Positions 18,687-28,147 are shown, counted from the first letter of the stretch. The stretch is 64,000 bases of DNA from Bin80 sp965220935 (GCA_965220935.1 OZ244857.1:3968001-4032000), one strand, 5' to 3'. Program-made: numbers and translations. The notes: generated from the letters alone by a model not told the origin.

Positions 18687-18863
18687 ATTAAGATAGTAAC
18701 AAGAGAATTCATGCGCAGCTCCCTGATTAGCCTATGAGTGCGTGTCTCTTTCTCCATATTCCATTGATCTAACTGGAGAACCTGTTGGTGAAGATTTAGA
18801 TTATCAAGAAGTCCAGTTTCAATTGATACTGGCAATAGACGAGAGCCATTGCCATGTTTTTCC

Positions 18864-20244
18864 GGCGCTTCCGCTTTTTTTGTGAAAAAAGTCATGATTT
18901 TGCGTATCTGGGGCTTAGATCAAGTCCGCCCAAATGGAAGTAAATTGCATCCACAAATCGTTCTTTATTGCGGAATCCATGTGCACGGATTTTGACGGTT
19001 TTGATCCGACTATTGATGCTTTCAGCCGGGCCATTACTGACATCAAGAACAATGGCATTGATGATCCCCCAGAGATGCTTTCTAATCATTCTGGCGACAT
19101 CTTTGACTGGCTCAAGCCGACAGCGCATGGCCCAACTCAATGTTTTATTCCAACCCTTGAGTGCCCAAGTTGCGCTTTTATAGTTCCACATTTTTCTGAA
19201 CGTTTCCTTGATGGCCCAGGCTTTGGAGGTTTTGAGGGAACTGGTGCGAATGGCATGGAAGGCCCTCTTTTGCGCTAATGACATGTTGTGAGGACTTTTA
19301 AGCCAACTATACTTGGTACCCGTCAGAATCGGATTGCCTTCCTTGAGGAGCGCTTTGTGCTCTTGCCGTCGGACTTTATCAACCGAAACTCCCAGATGCT
19401 TCGCGACATGAAACCGATCAAAGCAGATCTTCTTTTTTGCGTCTGGTAGACAGGCTAAGGTTGCACTAATATAGGCAGGCCACATGTCCATACTCATACT
19501 CCTGATCCCGTTCAACTGCTCGGTGGATAATTGGTGAAACCAACGCATCAACACCTTTTGATCACGCCCAATGCCGACATAGAGCACCGTTGCTGTGTCG
19601 GCATCGGATACGACAGTAAAGTACTTATGTCCTTTCTTATAAGCCACCTCATCAACACAGATGTTCTCAACCACCTGCTCTTTTTTTCTTGCCAGTCCAC
19701 GTTGTACTGCACGATGAACAATGCCCGCAATGGCTTTCCATCCAAGTCCCATCTGACGCGAAATCGCCAATATACTCGCCTCTTTGATCCACCCAATCAC
19801 CGACTCCTCAAAGTCATAGGTATACCGAGAACTCGGGCCCGCCCACGGGACCCGCGCCGTCTTTACCCCACATTCACTACACTTGACCCGGGGAACCTGC
19901 GCTCTCAACGCCGTTTGATAGTTACAGGTATCCAAATGCCGCCATTGACGCGCAGATCGCAAATCATAAAATGGACTCGCCTTTCCACACTTTGGACACT
20001 CCAGTGACGATGTGTCAGTACAAGTCACCGTCACTGTCCTCTGTTTCGCTGTATCATCATAGGCATCCTCTAAAATCTTCCATGGTGCCTCTATACCTAA
20101 ACTTTTACTCACCGAATTCTTTTTCATTTGTTGATTAAATTGTTACGTGGATAATTAACCATAGTCAGTAGGAGAAATCCTACCAAGTATGATACGAAAA
20201 TTCCTTAAATTTACAATTTCTCTCACACTTTAGGCGGAATGCCC
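18864..20244 (-). mobile_element. ISL3-family insertion sequence
   Basis: About 1381 bases. The left end reads GGCGCTTCCGCTTTTTTTG and the right end, on the other strand, GGGCATTCCGCCTAAAGTG, imperfect inverted repeats as usual in ISL3. The flanking direct repeats GTTTTTCC (18856-18863) and GTTTTTCT (20245-20252) match in 7 of 8 bases, consistent with the 8-bp duplication of ISL3. The element lies in the TIR-like gene and encodes one intact transposase. A sequence nearly identical to its left end occurs at 51492-51528. Confidence 0.8.
18892..20127 (-). CDS. ISL3-family transposase
   Basis: 411 residues. The N-terminal zinc-finger region has CPKCG and CSECG. A helix-turn-helix-like segment (ILAISRQMGLGWKAIAGI) follows. 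The catalytic residues lie in ICVDEVAYKKGHKY (Asp), SMSMDMWPAYI (Asp) and GPAESINSRIKTVKIRAHGFRNKERF, here quoted only for its GPAES Glu. This order and spacing is that of ISL3 transposases. The frame is intact, so it could be active. Confidence 0.92.
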   Translation of the reverse strand: MKKNSVSKSLGIEAPWKILEDAYDDTAKQRTVTVTCTDTSSLECPKCGKASPFYDLRSARQWRHLDTCNYQTALRAQVPRVKCSECGVKTARVPWAGPSSRYTYDFEESVIGWIKEASILAISRQMGLGWKAIAGIVHRAVQRGLARKKEQVVENICVDEVAYKKGHKYFTVVSDADTATVLYVGIGRDQKVLMRWFHQLSTEQLNGIRSMSMDMWPAYISATLACLPDAKKKICFDRFHVAKHLGVSVDKVRRQEHKALLKEGNPILTGTKYSWLKSPHNMSLAQKRAFHAIRTSSLKTSKAWAIKETFRKMWNYKSATWALKGWNKTLSWAMRCRLEPVKDVARMIRKHLWGIINAIVLDVSNGPAESINSRIKTVKIRAHGFRNKERFVDAIYFHLGGLDLSPRYAKS

Positions 20245-20598
20245 GTTTTTCTATCTTCTCACCCAATATTTTTAGGCCTTCTAAATAATTGTTATCCTCA
20301 ACAAACAATCCATCAATCAAGGCTACCGCAACGGCGGGGAACTCTGCATGTATGGGGATAGATGAACCAAAGTCAGATATCCGCAAGAACTTCATATTAA
20401 TTCCTCTGCCGCCCATGACATTTTGAAATCGATGAGTCCCAAAATGATTCTTGACTTGTCCAGCAATAGAGGTTGCCTCATGGCAGTCAGGATGCCATAT
20501 TACATAGACTTCAAGAGGCTTAGGAGAATGATATCGCATGATTTGCCTAACTCTTAGTGCACCCATTGAAAAGCATTGTAATCCAGGTTTTATACCTA

Positions 20599-22467
20599 TC
20601 AATTACCATCCGCCTTGCTCCGAAAATAGTCCTGAATTTCTTTCGCCAATGATTGGCCAACCAAATTTCTGAGTACCTTTTCATCAGCCTCTCTGACTTT
20701 CCGAACTGATCCAAATGCCCTGATTAGTTTTCGCATTGTCTTAGTCCCAACGCCAGGAATATTGAGCAACTCCGAATGAAGCATCCGATCCTTGCGTTGT
20801 TTTCTTTGAATTTTAATCGCGAAACGATGCGCCTCATCACGAATACGCTGTATCAACTGCAACGATGCGCTCTGCTTCGCAATATGAAATGGATCCTTCT
20901 CCCCTGGAAAATAAACCTCCTCCAATCGTTTGGAGAGTCCAATGACTGGAAATTTTCCATACGTATCGGTTTCCTTTAACGCTTTCACCGCACTGGAAAG
21001 CTGCCCCTTACCGCCATCAACAATAACCAAATCAGGCATCGGACCATCTTCATTTTGAATACGACGAAACCTACGCTCCACCACCTCTTCCATGGAAAGA
21101 AAATCATCGGGCTTTCCGTCTGCTACGCCACGAATTTTGTAACTACGATAATCACTCTTTCGTGGACGGCCATTGTGAAAGACCACACATGAAGCAACCG
21201 TCCCCGTTCCCCCCAAATGAGAAATATCAAAACACTCAATTCGTTTGGGCAAATCCCTCAATCGCAAATCGGCCTTCAAGGCTTTGATCGCAAAAGGAAT
21301 ACGATCTTCCCCGCGTTTTAGAAGCTCAAGTTTATATTCTCCTAGGATTAAATCTGCATTCGCCTGAACCATTCGCATCAGCTCGGCTTTTTCTCCACGC
21401 TGCGGGACATGCACATGTATTTTCTTCCCTCGCTGTTTGCTCAAAAAATCAGTAATCGTTTCACTTTCTGAGATAGGCGTATTCAGAAAGACCTCATCTG
21501 GAAAAAAAGCGGTTTGGGAATAATAATTTTCCACATATCGCTGCATAAGTGCTTCATCTTTATGACCGTCTATCTGGCGCATGATTTTGTGCTCGCGCCC
21601 AATAATTTTACCCTCACGCACCTTGAAACAGATACCCACAGCTGCATTCTCATCACGTGCAGTTGCCAATGCAAATAAATCCCTGTCCACGAGTTTTGAA
21701 GTGACGACTTTTTGCCTCTGCCCATAACTTTCTATCACATCAATTTGATTACGCAGGCGGGCCGCCTCTTCATACTGCATCTCTTGACTTGCTTGATTCA
21801 TTAATTCTTGTAGAGTCTGTTTCAAGGCACCAGTATGGCCCTTTAAGAACATCTCCACTTGGGTAATCGTCTCGTCATACGATGATTGATCTTGATAGCT
21901 AACGCACGGACCTGCACATTTCTTTATATGATATTCCAGACAGACCCGATACTTCCCCTGCGCTATGGGCTCTGGAGACAAATCTAATGAACAAGTACGG
22001 AGCTTAAAGATCGTGCGGATGGCTTCAAGCGCACGCTTCATGGCCCGCACATCAGCATACGGGCCAAAATATTTGCAGCCATCTTTGAAGATGCGTCGCG
22101 TCGTAAATACACGAGGAAACGGTTCGTTTTTGATACAGATATATGGATACGTCTTGTCATCTCGCAGATTGATATTGTAGCGAGGCTTACGTTCCTTAAT
22201 CAGATTGTTTTCAAGAATCAATGCTTCGGCCTCGTTATCGGTCACAATCACTTGTACATCCACTGCTTTCGCAACCAACAATTTCATCCGCCCCTGCATC
22301 TGGGTATCCTTACGGAAATAGGAGCGAACACGACTGCGCAGATTCTTGGCTTTACCAATATAAAGAGGCCTATCATGCTGATCCAAAAATTGGTAGACCC
22401 CACAACCTGTGGGGAGTTCAGACACCTTCGTCTGCAAATTTTTTCTTGCCGTGTCAGTCTCACCCAT
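20599..22467 (-). CDS. uvrC: UvrABC excinuclease subunit C
   Basis: Makes both incisions in nucleotide excision repair. 622 residues with the full domain order. The N-terminal GIY-YIG nuclease has GCGVYQFLDQ and PLYIGKAKNLRSRVRSYF. A cysteine region (CLEYHIKKCAGPC) follows, then the UVR motif (MQYEEAARLRNQIDVIE). The C-terminal RNase H-like endonuclease has RIECFDISHLGGTGTVAS and DLVIVDGGKGQL. Tandem helix-hairpin-helix motifs close the protein (LLNIPGVGTKTMRKLIRAFGS). The ATG at 22467 overlaps the end of the epimerase-like gene by eight bases, so the two are co-transcribed. Confidence 0.96.
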   Translation of the reverse strand: MGETDTARKNLQTKVSELPTGCGVYQFLDQHDRPLYIGKAKNLRSRVRSYFRKDTQMQGRMKLLVAKAVDVQVIVTDNEAEALILENNLIKERKPRYNINLRDDKTYPYICIKNEPFPRVFTTRRIFKDGCKYFGPYADVRAMKRALEAIRTIFKLRTCSLDLSPEPIAQGKYRVCLEYHIKKCAGPCVSYQDQSSYDETITQVEMFLKGHTGALKQTLQELMNQASQEMQYEEAARLRNQIDVIESYGQRQKVVTSKLVDRDLFALATARDENAAVGICFKVREGKIIGREHKIMRQIDGHKDEALMQRYVENYYSQTAFFPDEVFLNTPISESETITDFLSKQRGKKIHVHVPQRGEKAELMRMVQANADLILGEYKLELLKRGEDRIPFAIKALKADLRLRDLPKRIECFDISHLGGTGTVASCVVFHNGRPRKSDYRSYKIRGVADGKPDDFLSMEEVVERRFRRIQNEDGPMPDLVIVDGGKGQLSSAVKALKETDTYGKFPVIGLSKRLEEVYFPGEKDPFHIAKQSASLQLIQRIRDEAHRFAIKIQRKQRKDRMLHSELLNIPGVGTKTMRKLIRAFGSVRKVREADEKVLRNLVGQSLAKEIQDYFRSKADGN

Positions 22468-23215
22468 GTTCTACACAATCCCAGAAATCATACAATACTG
22501 CTGGTAGGCATTTCTGCTGTACACCCTCTGGTAAAACCACCACTTGGGCTAATGGCCATTGGCGCTGAAGTGCGAACGCACTTGCGGATTGATTGCTGAC
22601 TTCACTAATCAATACTGGTACAGATGGCAGTCTAATCTCTTGGCCAAGTATTTTGGAGGAAGCATTATGGATCACCATGCTTCGGGGAGTGATGGTAGAC
22701 TCACCCTGACTAGTGACCAAATGCTCAGTGCCTGATCCAGAAACAATGCAGTACCCACCTGAAAGCATCGTTTTTTCTAAATCATCACACCCCTTAAATA
22801 AAACCGTATATTGATGGATGGGTTGACAAAACTCTACCAAAACACCACAGGTGTCACGAGGATGCAAAAAGAAAATTCGCTTCCCATCCGAACCCGAAAC
22901 AGGGGCATCTGTCAACAGCTGCAATCCCTTTTGACGCATATGTTCAAATTGGCGTTGTATATTGTTTACCCGAAATGCAATATGATGAAGCCCTTCCCCC
23001 CGTTTCTCAAGACATCGCCCCAAGGCTGAAGTTGGATCTATGGATTCAAGGACTTCTATGCGAGTATCGCTTCCATAGAACCGGATACGAACCCCTTGCT
23101 GAATGATGTCCTCAGGCACCGCAGGTGAATACTGTGCTAGTTTTTGGAGGAGTTTCTCAAAAACCATGGCATCGCGTGAAGCAATGCCAATATGATCTAC
23201 AGTGAGCATGGACAT
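22460..23215 (-). CDS. mce: Methylmalonyl-CoA epimerase-like protein with an extra C-terminal domain
   Basis: Residues 1 to about 132 form a vicinal-oxygen-chelate (glyoxalase) fold: LTVDHIGIASRD, RIEVLESIDPTSALGRCLEKRGEGLHHIAFRV (only the GLHHIAF core is diagnostic) and GVLVEFCQ. The His and Glu metal ligands of methylmalonyl-CoA epimerase are in place, so conversion of (S)- to (R)-methylmalonyl-CoA is likely. Normal epimerases end there. Here about 118 more residues follow, with SQGESTITPRSMV and PLAQVVVLPEGVQ segments that faintly recall the C-terminal half of an alpha/beta-hydrolase fold. The fusion is unusual. The stop overlaps the start of uvrC. Confidence 0.75.
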   Translation of the reverse strand: MSMLTVDHIGIASRDAMVFEKLLQKLAQYSPAVPEDIIQQGVRIRFYGSDTRIEVLESIDPTSALGRCLEKRGEGLHHIAFRVNNIQRQFEHMRQKGLQLLTDAPVSGSDGKRIFFLHPRDTCGVLVEFCQPIHQYTVLFKGCDDLEKTMLSGGYCIVSGSGTEHLVTSQGESTITPRSMVIHNASSKILGQEIRLPSVPVLISEVSNQSASAFALQRQWPLAQVVVLPEGVQQKCLPAVLYDFWDCVEHG

Positions 23216-23280
23216 AGAAATTGATAAAGGTTTTACGCCTAATCAACAAAATAGTATAGATCTACGACCCGGAACCATCA

Positions 23281-24582
23281 ATGATGAGTAAGAGATCCTC
23301 TAATGATCACATTGAAGCTGTCAATCAGTTATTGCGAATCACGCAAGACGGGGCCTACCGTAACCTAATAGATCATCATTGTAGCCCTAAGGTCGTTGCT
23401 TTAGTATCTACGGTCACACGGTGGAGACGGTATTTACTGTTTCTACTTCATCATTTCCTCAAACCTCCCTCAAAAAAACTATCGACTACTCTTGAACAGG
23501 TGATTCTTATTGCACTGGCAGAACTCGTCTTGCTTGATAGGCCACCTCATGCAGTGGTTAACGAATCCGTCAATCTAGCACGATCACTGAGACAAAACAC
23601 AGCGTTAACAAATGGAATTCTCAGAGCAGTAGCTTGTGCACTCAATGTGTTACCTGTACCTGAAACTGGAAATCCGATTCGTGATCTAGCCATTCAATGG
23701 TCACATCCGACATGGTTGACCCGGCGATATGTCAGTCGGTTTGGCGCGCAGGAGGCCGAGCAGCTCCTACAACATAATAATACGACACCGCAGTATAGTA
23801 TTCGCGTGAATCAGTTGAAGACAAGTTCATCACAGTTGATAGACCAACTAACGGATCGTGGCATCTCGGTGACTCATTCTGAATTATTAGACGATTATCT
23901 CCGCGTACAATCTATAGGCCCTGTCATTCGAGAAGGGTATTTGGATCATGGACTGTGTAGTGTCCATGACGAGAGTGCTGGTCTTGTTGTCAAATTACTG
24001 GATCCCCAGCGGGGCGAGACTCTATTGGATGCATGTGCCGCACCTGGCGGTAAGGCATTGGCAGCGGCGTCTAAGATGCAAGGATCAGGGCAATTACATG
24101 CCTGGGATCGGCATCCAAACAGACTCAGAAAAGTTCAGGAATTGGCCCATAAACAAGGAGTAGAGAATATTCATTTCAAGGTTGTGAATCTCTTAGACAG
24201 CGCTCCTTTTCAGGCGGATGGCGTGCTTTTGGATGTCCCTTGTAGTGGAACAGGTGTCATCAATAAGCGGGCAGACTTGCGGTGGCAACGCCGTGAATCA
24301 GATCTCAAGGACTTGTGCGAATTGCAACATGGTCTTCTTGATGCTAGCGTCAATCACGTAAAGGCTGGTGGTTATCTCGTCTACAGTACCTGTTCCATTG
24401 AACCAGAGGAGAATGAAGATCAAATTGATGCATTTTTAGAGCGCCACCCTACATTTGTCGTTGAGCATGCAGGGAACTTTCTTCCCTCGGCAGTTTTAAC
24501 CTCAACTGGATACATGAGCACACTGCCCCATCATCACCACATTGATGGAGCATTTGCTGCTCGATTACACAAGTGCAAATAG
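23281..24582 (+). CDS. rsmB: 16S rRNA m5C methyltransferase RsmB (Sun/Fmu)
   Basis: An S-adenosylmethionine-dependent enzyme that methylates a cytosine of 16S rRNA (C967 in E. coli numbering). The N-terminal NusB-like helical domain spans about residues 1-140 (LEQVILIALAELVLLDRPPHAVVNE). The catalytic domain has DACAAPGGKALAAAS (SAM-binding motif I), LLDVPCSGTGVI (motif IV with the Cys that releases product) and YSTCSIEPEENE (motif VI with the nucleophilic Cys). Length is normal at 433 residues. Transcribed divergently from the epimerase/uvrC operon. Closely spaced ATG codons at 23281 and 23284 both work as starts. Confidence 0.93.
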   Translation: MMSKRSSNDHIEAVNQLLRITQDGAYRNLIDHHCSPKVVALVSTVTRWRRYLLFLLHHFLKPPSKKLSTTLEQVILIALAELVLLDRPPHAVVNESVNLARSLRQNTALTNGILRAVACALNVLPVPETGNPIRDLAIQWSHPTWLTRRYVSRFGAQEAEQLLQHNNTTPQYSIRVNQLKTSSSQLIDQLTDRGISVTHSELLDDYLRVQSIGPVIREGYLDHGLCSVHDESAGLVVKLLDPQRGETLLDACAAPGGKALAAASKMQGSGQLHAWDRHPNRLRKVQELAHKQGVENIHFKVVNLLDSAPFQADGVLLDVPCSGTGVINKRADLRWQRRESDLKDLCELQHGLLDASVNHVKAGGYLVYSTCSIEPEENEDQIDAFLERHPTFVVEHAGNFLPSAVLTSTGYMSTLPHHHHIDGAFAARLHKCK

Positions 24583-24710
24583 AAATCTGTGAGACTTCTA
24601 TCCATGGATATTTCGGAAAAGGTTTACAGTCCAACTCATGATTTGTACGAATTGTCTCTAAGATAGTACAAGTAGACTCAGAGTATGACTATTGACTCAT
24701 TGCTTTCAGG

Positions 24711-25838
24711 ATGATGCGCCTTAGCCTATCTATTGCGTCATTTTTTTTATTGACATGTCTTCCCGTTTCTGCTCAGCAGATTGCGAAGTATGGTGCTGAT
24801 TTTCTGGCAGGTGGAGTGGATGCCCGAGCCCTCGCCATGGGAGGGGCCAACGTTGCGCTATCGCATGACGTAAACAGTGTGTATTGGAATCCTGCGGGTC
24901 TCACACAAACCGAGTATTCGGAAATTGCTTATATGCATGCTGAGCGATTTGCGGGGATTGTATCCTTTGATTTCGCTGCAATTTCGTATCCAGCCAGTTA
25001 TAACTCAACTGTAGGCCTTAGCTTTTTCCGAAGCGGAGTCAATGACATAAAAAACACCCTTAATGCCTGGGATGCCGATCGAAATCAGCCCAAGGCAAAC
25101 CCAGAATCATATATCACCAGTTTCTCTGCGGCTGATATGGCATTTTTTCTCAGCTATGCCAGACGATTAAATCAGCGACTATCGCTTGGCGCATCTGGAA
25201 AAATCATTCGGCGCACAATTGGGAATTTTGCGGATGCGTGGGGGTATAGTTTTGATGCGGGGGTACAATGGCTTGGAGATCAATTTATGATTGGAGTTCA
25301 AATCCAAGATTTGTCTACAATGCTACAGAGTTGGAGCGTCAATGCCTCGGCATTCACCATTGAAGACATCAACCCAAATACGGGAAGTCCATACACATTT
25401 ACAGAAGCCTTTGATCAGGATTTACCAACGGGGGATACATTTCTGGTGTTACCCGTGATGCGACTCGGCTCAGGCTTGAAGTTTATCATCAGCTCCCATA
25501 GCACAATTCTGATAGGTTTGGACGTTGATGTTGCTTTTGATGGTCAGCACGCGGATGCATTTAACTTAGGGGATATTTCTTTTCATCCACGCGTTGGGGG
25601 AGAGTATTCATTCCGTAATCTTATCGCGCTCCGGGCGGGCATCAACCGCATTGCCCAAACTGATAGCTACGGCTTAGATATCGTTCCCTCTGTTGGTGCT
25701 GGAATCCAGCTAGGACCTTTATCAATTGATTATGGATTTGGGGATTTTGGAGGCTTGGTGAGTGATTTAGGTTATTCGCATAGGATCTCAGCACATTTCA
25801 CTTGGAATCAGGAGCGATTTCGACGACCATCTGAGTAA
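24711..25838 (+). CDS. PorV/PorQ-family outer-membrane protein
   Basis: 375 residues with a signal peptide (SLSIASFFLLTCLPVSAQ). The next segment, FLAGGVDARALAMGGANVAL then SVYWNPAGLTQ, is the hallmark of the PorV/PorQ (UPF0164) family of FadL-like beta-barrels. Alternating amphipathic strands run to the end, finishing RISAHFTWNQERFRRPSE. PorV itself works with the type IX secretion C-terminal signal peptidase, but the family is large and this paralogue's exact role cannot be read. A TonB receptor follows about 160 bases later; whether they share a transcript is unclear because a strong promoter lies between. Confidence 0.85.
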   Translation: MMRLSLSIASFFLLTCLPVSAQQIAKYGADFLAGGVDARALAMGGANVALSHDVNSVYWNPAGLTQTEYSEIAYMHAERFAGIVSFDFAAISYPASYNSTVGLSFFRSGVNDIKNTLNAWDADRNQPKANPESYITSFSAADMAFFLSYARRLNQRLSLGASGKIIRRTIGNFADAWGYSFDAGVQWLGDQFMIGVQIQDLSTMLQSWSVNASAFTIEDINPNTGSPYTFTEAFDQDLPTGDTFLVLPVMRLGSGLKFIISSHSTILIGLDVDVAFDGQHADAFNLGDISFHPRVGGEYSFRNLIALRAGINRIAQTDSYGLDIVPSVGAGIQLGPLSIDYGFGDFGGLVSDLGYSHRISAHFTWNQERFRRPSE

Positions 25839-25935
25839 TGCAGAAAACTCAATCAGCTATGACAAAAGGAGCTTCAAACTGTTCTGCCAGACGATCATTT
25901 ATGGCGATTAAAAATATCTTACATGCTTCAATTCC

Positions 25936-25992
25936 TTGACCCCGATTTGCAAATTGGCGTATAATTGATTATATTTAGACTAAATCTAAATA
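25936..25992 (+). promoter_or_regulatory. Promoter and palindromic metalloregulator-like operator before the TonB receptor
   Basis: TTGACC (25936-25941) and TATAAT (25960-25965) stand 18 bases apart, a near-consensus sigma70-type promoter. Directly after it, at 25972-25992, lies a perfect palindrome: TATTTAGA, five bases, TCTAAATA. Its size and TTTAGA half-sites resemble DtxR/MntR-class operators. It covers the expected transcription start and ends 3 bases before the ATG at 25996, so a bound repressor would block initiation. Metal-dependent repression fits the downstream haem/iron-uptake genes. The regulator itself is not in the window. Confidence 0.65.
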
Positions 25993-25995
25993 AGA

Positions 25996-28137
25996 ATGAT
26001 CAAGAGATCAATTACTTATTGTCTATCAGCTCGGACCTGGATGATCTACATTCCATTTCTATTAGGCACATTGACTGTATCTGCACAGACGGCCGTCCGT
26101 GATTCAATGCGTACAATTGAGCTCACACCGCTGGTCGTCACAGCCACTCGGTCAGAGAAGCTACTCGAGGATGTCGCTGTCCCTACAACTGTGATTACAT
26201 CAAATGTCATACAGCGCGAGGGAGCACTGCGTCTTGGAGATGTGCTAGCCAATCAAATGGGAATCACCTTATTTGACGATCATGGTACTGGATTACAAAT
26301 CCAGGGGTTTGCATCAGATTATACACTTGTATTACTTGATGGCGAGCCCTTAGTCGGACGCACTGCTGGAACGCTTGATATTGATCGGATCACCGTCAAA
26401 GGATTAAGTCACATAGAAGTCGTGCGTGGACCATCTTCGTCACTGTATGGAAGTGAGGCGATCGCTGGAGTCGTTAATTTGATCACTTCTCCACCGAAAG
26501 AAAAAATAGAGGGGGGAGCGAGTTTTCGGATTGGCGCTCATGCGACATCCGATATGACCTTGCAAATAGAAGGAGGGCGACAGTGGGGGGGCGTGAAATT
26601 CATTATGAATCGATATGCCTCAGGCGGTTACGACCTATCCCCCCATATCTATGGGCCAACCACGCCATCATTTTCTGATTGGACTGGAGATCTAAGATCG
26701 CACATGAGACTGTCTGATCGTATCAAAATTAAACTCGGCGCGCGAGGAACCACTGAGAATCGAGAAAGCGTGTTTGCATCTCAAATCATAAATCAAGGCG
26801 AAGACCGCTATGATGATGAAGGTAAGCGCTGGGAGTGGAGTATTCACCCAGAAATTGATCTTCAATTCACAAATAAAATTCGACTGAATACAACCCTGTA
26901 TCGGACGAACTATCAAACAGAAAACTATCATCGCCGCCAAACGGATGGGTTTATTAACTACGAGGACAAATTTAATCAAACCTATACCAAAGCCGAAATG
27001 AAACTAGATATGCTCTGGAATACAAGGCATTTGACGAACATTGGAGTTGGTGTGATCGGCGAAAAAATTGGCGGAACTAGATACAATGTAGCATCCTCCA
27101 AATCATCTCAGGGTTATTTCTTCATTCAGCATGAATGGTTCGCGTCTGATCTCATTCATTTCAATACCAGTGCTCGCTATGACAATCACTCTGACTACGC
27201 CGCTAGATTTACTCCTAAATTTGCAGTGATGATCCGCCCGTCAGACCACATCCGATTGCGTGCGAGTATCGGAAGTGGCTTTAAGGCTCCTGCCTTTCGT
27301 CAACTTTATTTATCCTTTACAAACTCATCTGGCGGATATTCGGTATTTGGCTCGGCTCCAATGAATGAAGGGATCCGTCAACTTGAATCAAATGGCCAGA
27401 TTCAGCAACTTCTCTTGGATGTGTCTCAATTGAATCCATTGAGAGCGGAAAACTCCGTAGCCTATAATATTGGTGGAACCGTCAGTCTTTATACATGGCT
27501 TTCAGCGCAGGTTAACCTGTTTCATAATCAGGTTAGTGATCTTATTGAAACTCAGCCTGTCGCTCAAAAAACGAATGGCGCATTTGTATATGGGTATTTT
27601 AATTTATCAAAAATCTATACTAGAGGCGTTGAGAGTGAACTAAGGATCACACCTCAGCTGAGCAGGCGAAGTTCATTAGACATCTCATTAGGATACCAAT
27701 ATTTACAGGCACGAGACCGCGAAATTGTTGATGCTCTCAACGAAGGAACTGTCTATGGACGCTCGCCCAGTGGAAGAGATTATCGACTGAGTGTGGAAGA
27801 TTACACGGGCCTATTTGGCAGATCTCCTCATTCTGCTTCTTTGCGTGCTGCCTATTTTCAATCCAATATTGATCTGACTGTAAGTCTTCATGGCCGTTGG
27901 CGAAGTCAATACGGATACCGTGACTTGGATGGGAACCAGTTAGCCAACCGTTCGGACGAATTTGTGCCTGATTATGCCGTCCTTGGCGCTGCGCTCACCA
28001 AAAAATTCTCCTTTGTTCCAGCAATTGAATTCACGACGCAGATCGGTCTAGATAACTTATTCAATCACACATATCCCACATTAGTTCCTTCACTTCCAGG
28101 CAGGCGGGGATATATTTCTCTTCAATTCGATTTCTAA
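25996..28137 (+). CDS. TonB-dependent outer-membrane receptor (haem/iron type)
   Basis: 713 residues with a signal sequence (about 1-31, ending TVSAQ). The plug domain covers about 45-160 (TPLVVTATRSEKLLEDVAVPTTV, quoted for its TonB-box-like start; VLLDGEPLVGR; VRGPSSSLYGSEAIAGVVN). A 22-stranded barrel follows, closing with LFNHTYPTLVPSLPGRRGYI and a terminal aromatic FDF. FRQLY in SGFKAPAFRQLYLSF and the NPLRAENS region are typical of haem and siderophore receptors. The HmuY-like lipoprotein gene starts 10 bases downstream, which points to haem as substrate. Expression is probably controlled by the palindrome just before the start codon. Confidence 0.9.
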   Translation: MIKRSITYCLSARTWMIYIPFLLGTLTVSAQTAVRDSMRTIELTPLVVTATRSEKLLEDVAVPTTVITSNVIQREGALRLGDVLANQMGITLFDDHGTGLQIQGFASDYTLVLLDGEPLVGRTAGTLDIDRITVKGLSHIEVVRGPSSSLYGSEAIAGVVNLITSPPKEKIEGGASFRIGAHATSDMTLQIEGGRQWGGVKFIMNRYASGGYDLSPHIYGPTTPSFSDWTGDLRSHMRLSDRIKIKLGARGTTENRESVFASQIINQGEDRYDDEGKRWEWSIHPEIDLQFTNKIRLNTTLYRTNYQTENYHRRQTDGFINYEDKFNQTYTKAEMKLDMLWNTRHLTNIGVGVIGEKIGGTRYNVASSKSSQGYFFIQHEWFASDLIHFNTSARYDNHSDYAARFTPKFAVMIRPSDHIRLRASIGSGFKAPAFRQLYLSFTNSSGGYSVFGSAPMNEGIRQLESNGQIQQLLLDVSQLNPLRAENSVAYNIGGTVSLYTWLSAQVNLFHNQVSDLIETQPVAQKTNGAFVYGYFNLSKIYTRGVESELRITPQLSRRSSLDISLGYQYLQARDREIVDALNEGTVYGRSPSGRDYRLSVEDYTGLFGRSPHSASLRAAYFQSNIDLTVSLHGRWRSQYGYRDLDGNQLANRSDEFVPDYAVLGAALTKKFSFVPAIEFTTQIGLDNLFNHTYPTLVPSLPGRRGYISLQFDF

Positions 28138-28147
28138 CTGGTGACCT

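Larger units (their letters stand above)
18677..20539 (-). pseudogene. TIR-like domain gene split by an ISL3 element
   Basis: The 5' part starts at about 20539 (MRYHSPKPLEVYVIWHPDC) and runs to GLKILGEKIEK, where an ISL3 element begins. The 3' part resumes at 18863 as HGNGSRLLPVSIETGLLDN and ends MCI at 18677. With the element and one 8-bp duplication removed, the frame is continuous. The YVIWHPD start, the central FPAVAVALIDGLF and the LLPVSIET strand suggest a divergent TIR-like fold. The gene begins about 60 bases after uvrC on the same strand. It may originally have been fused to the canonical TIR domain at 17994-18686. Domain identity is inferred from pattern and context. Confidence 0.65.
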
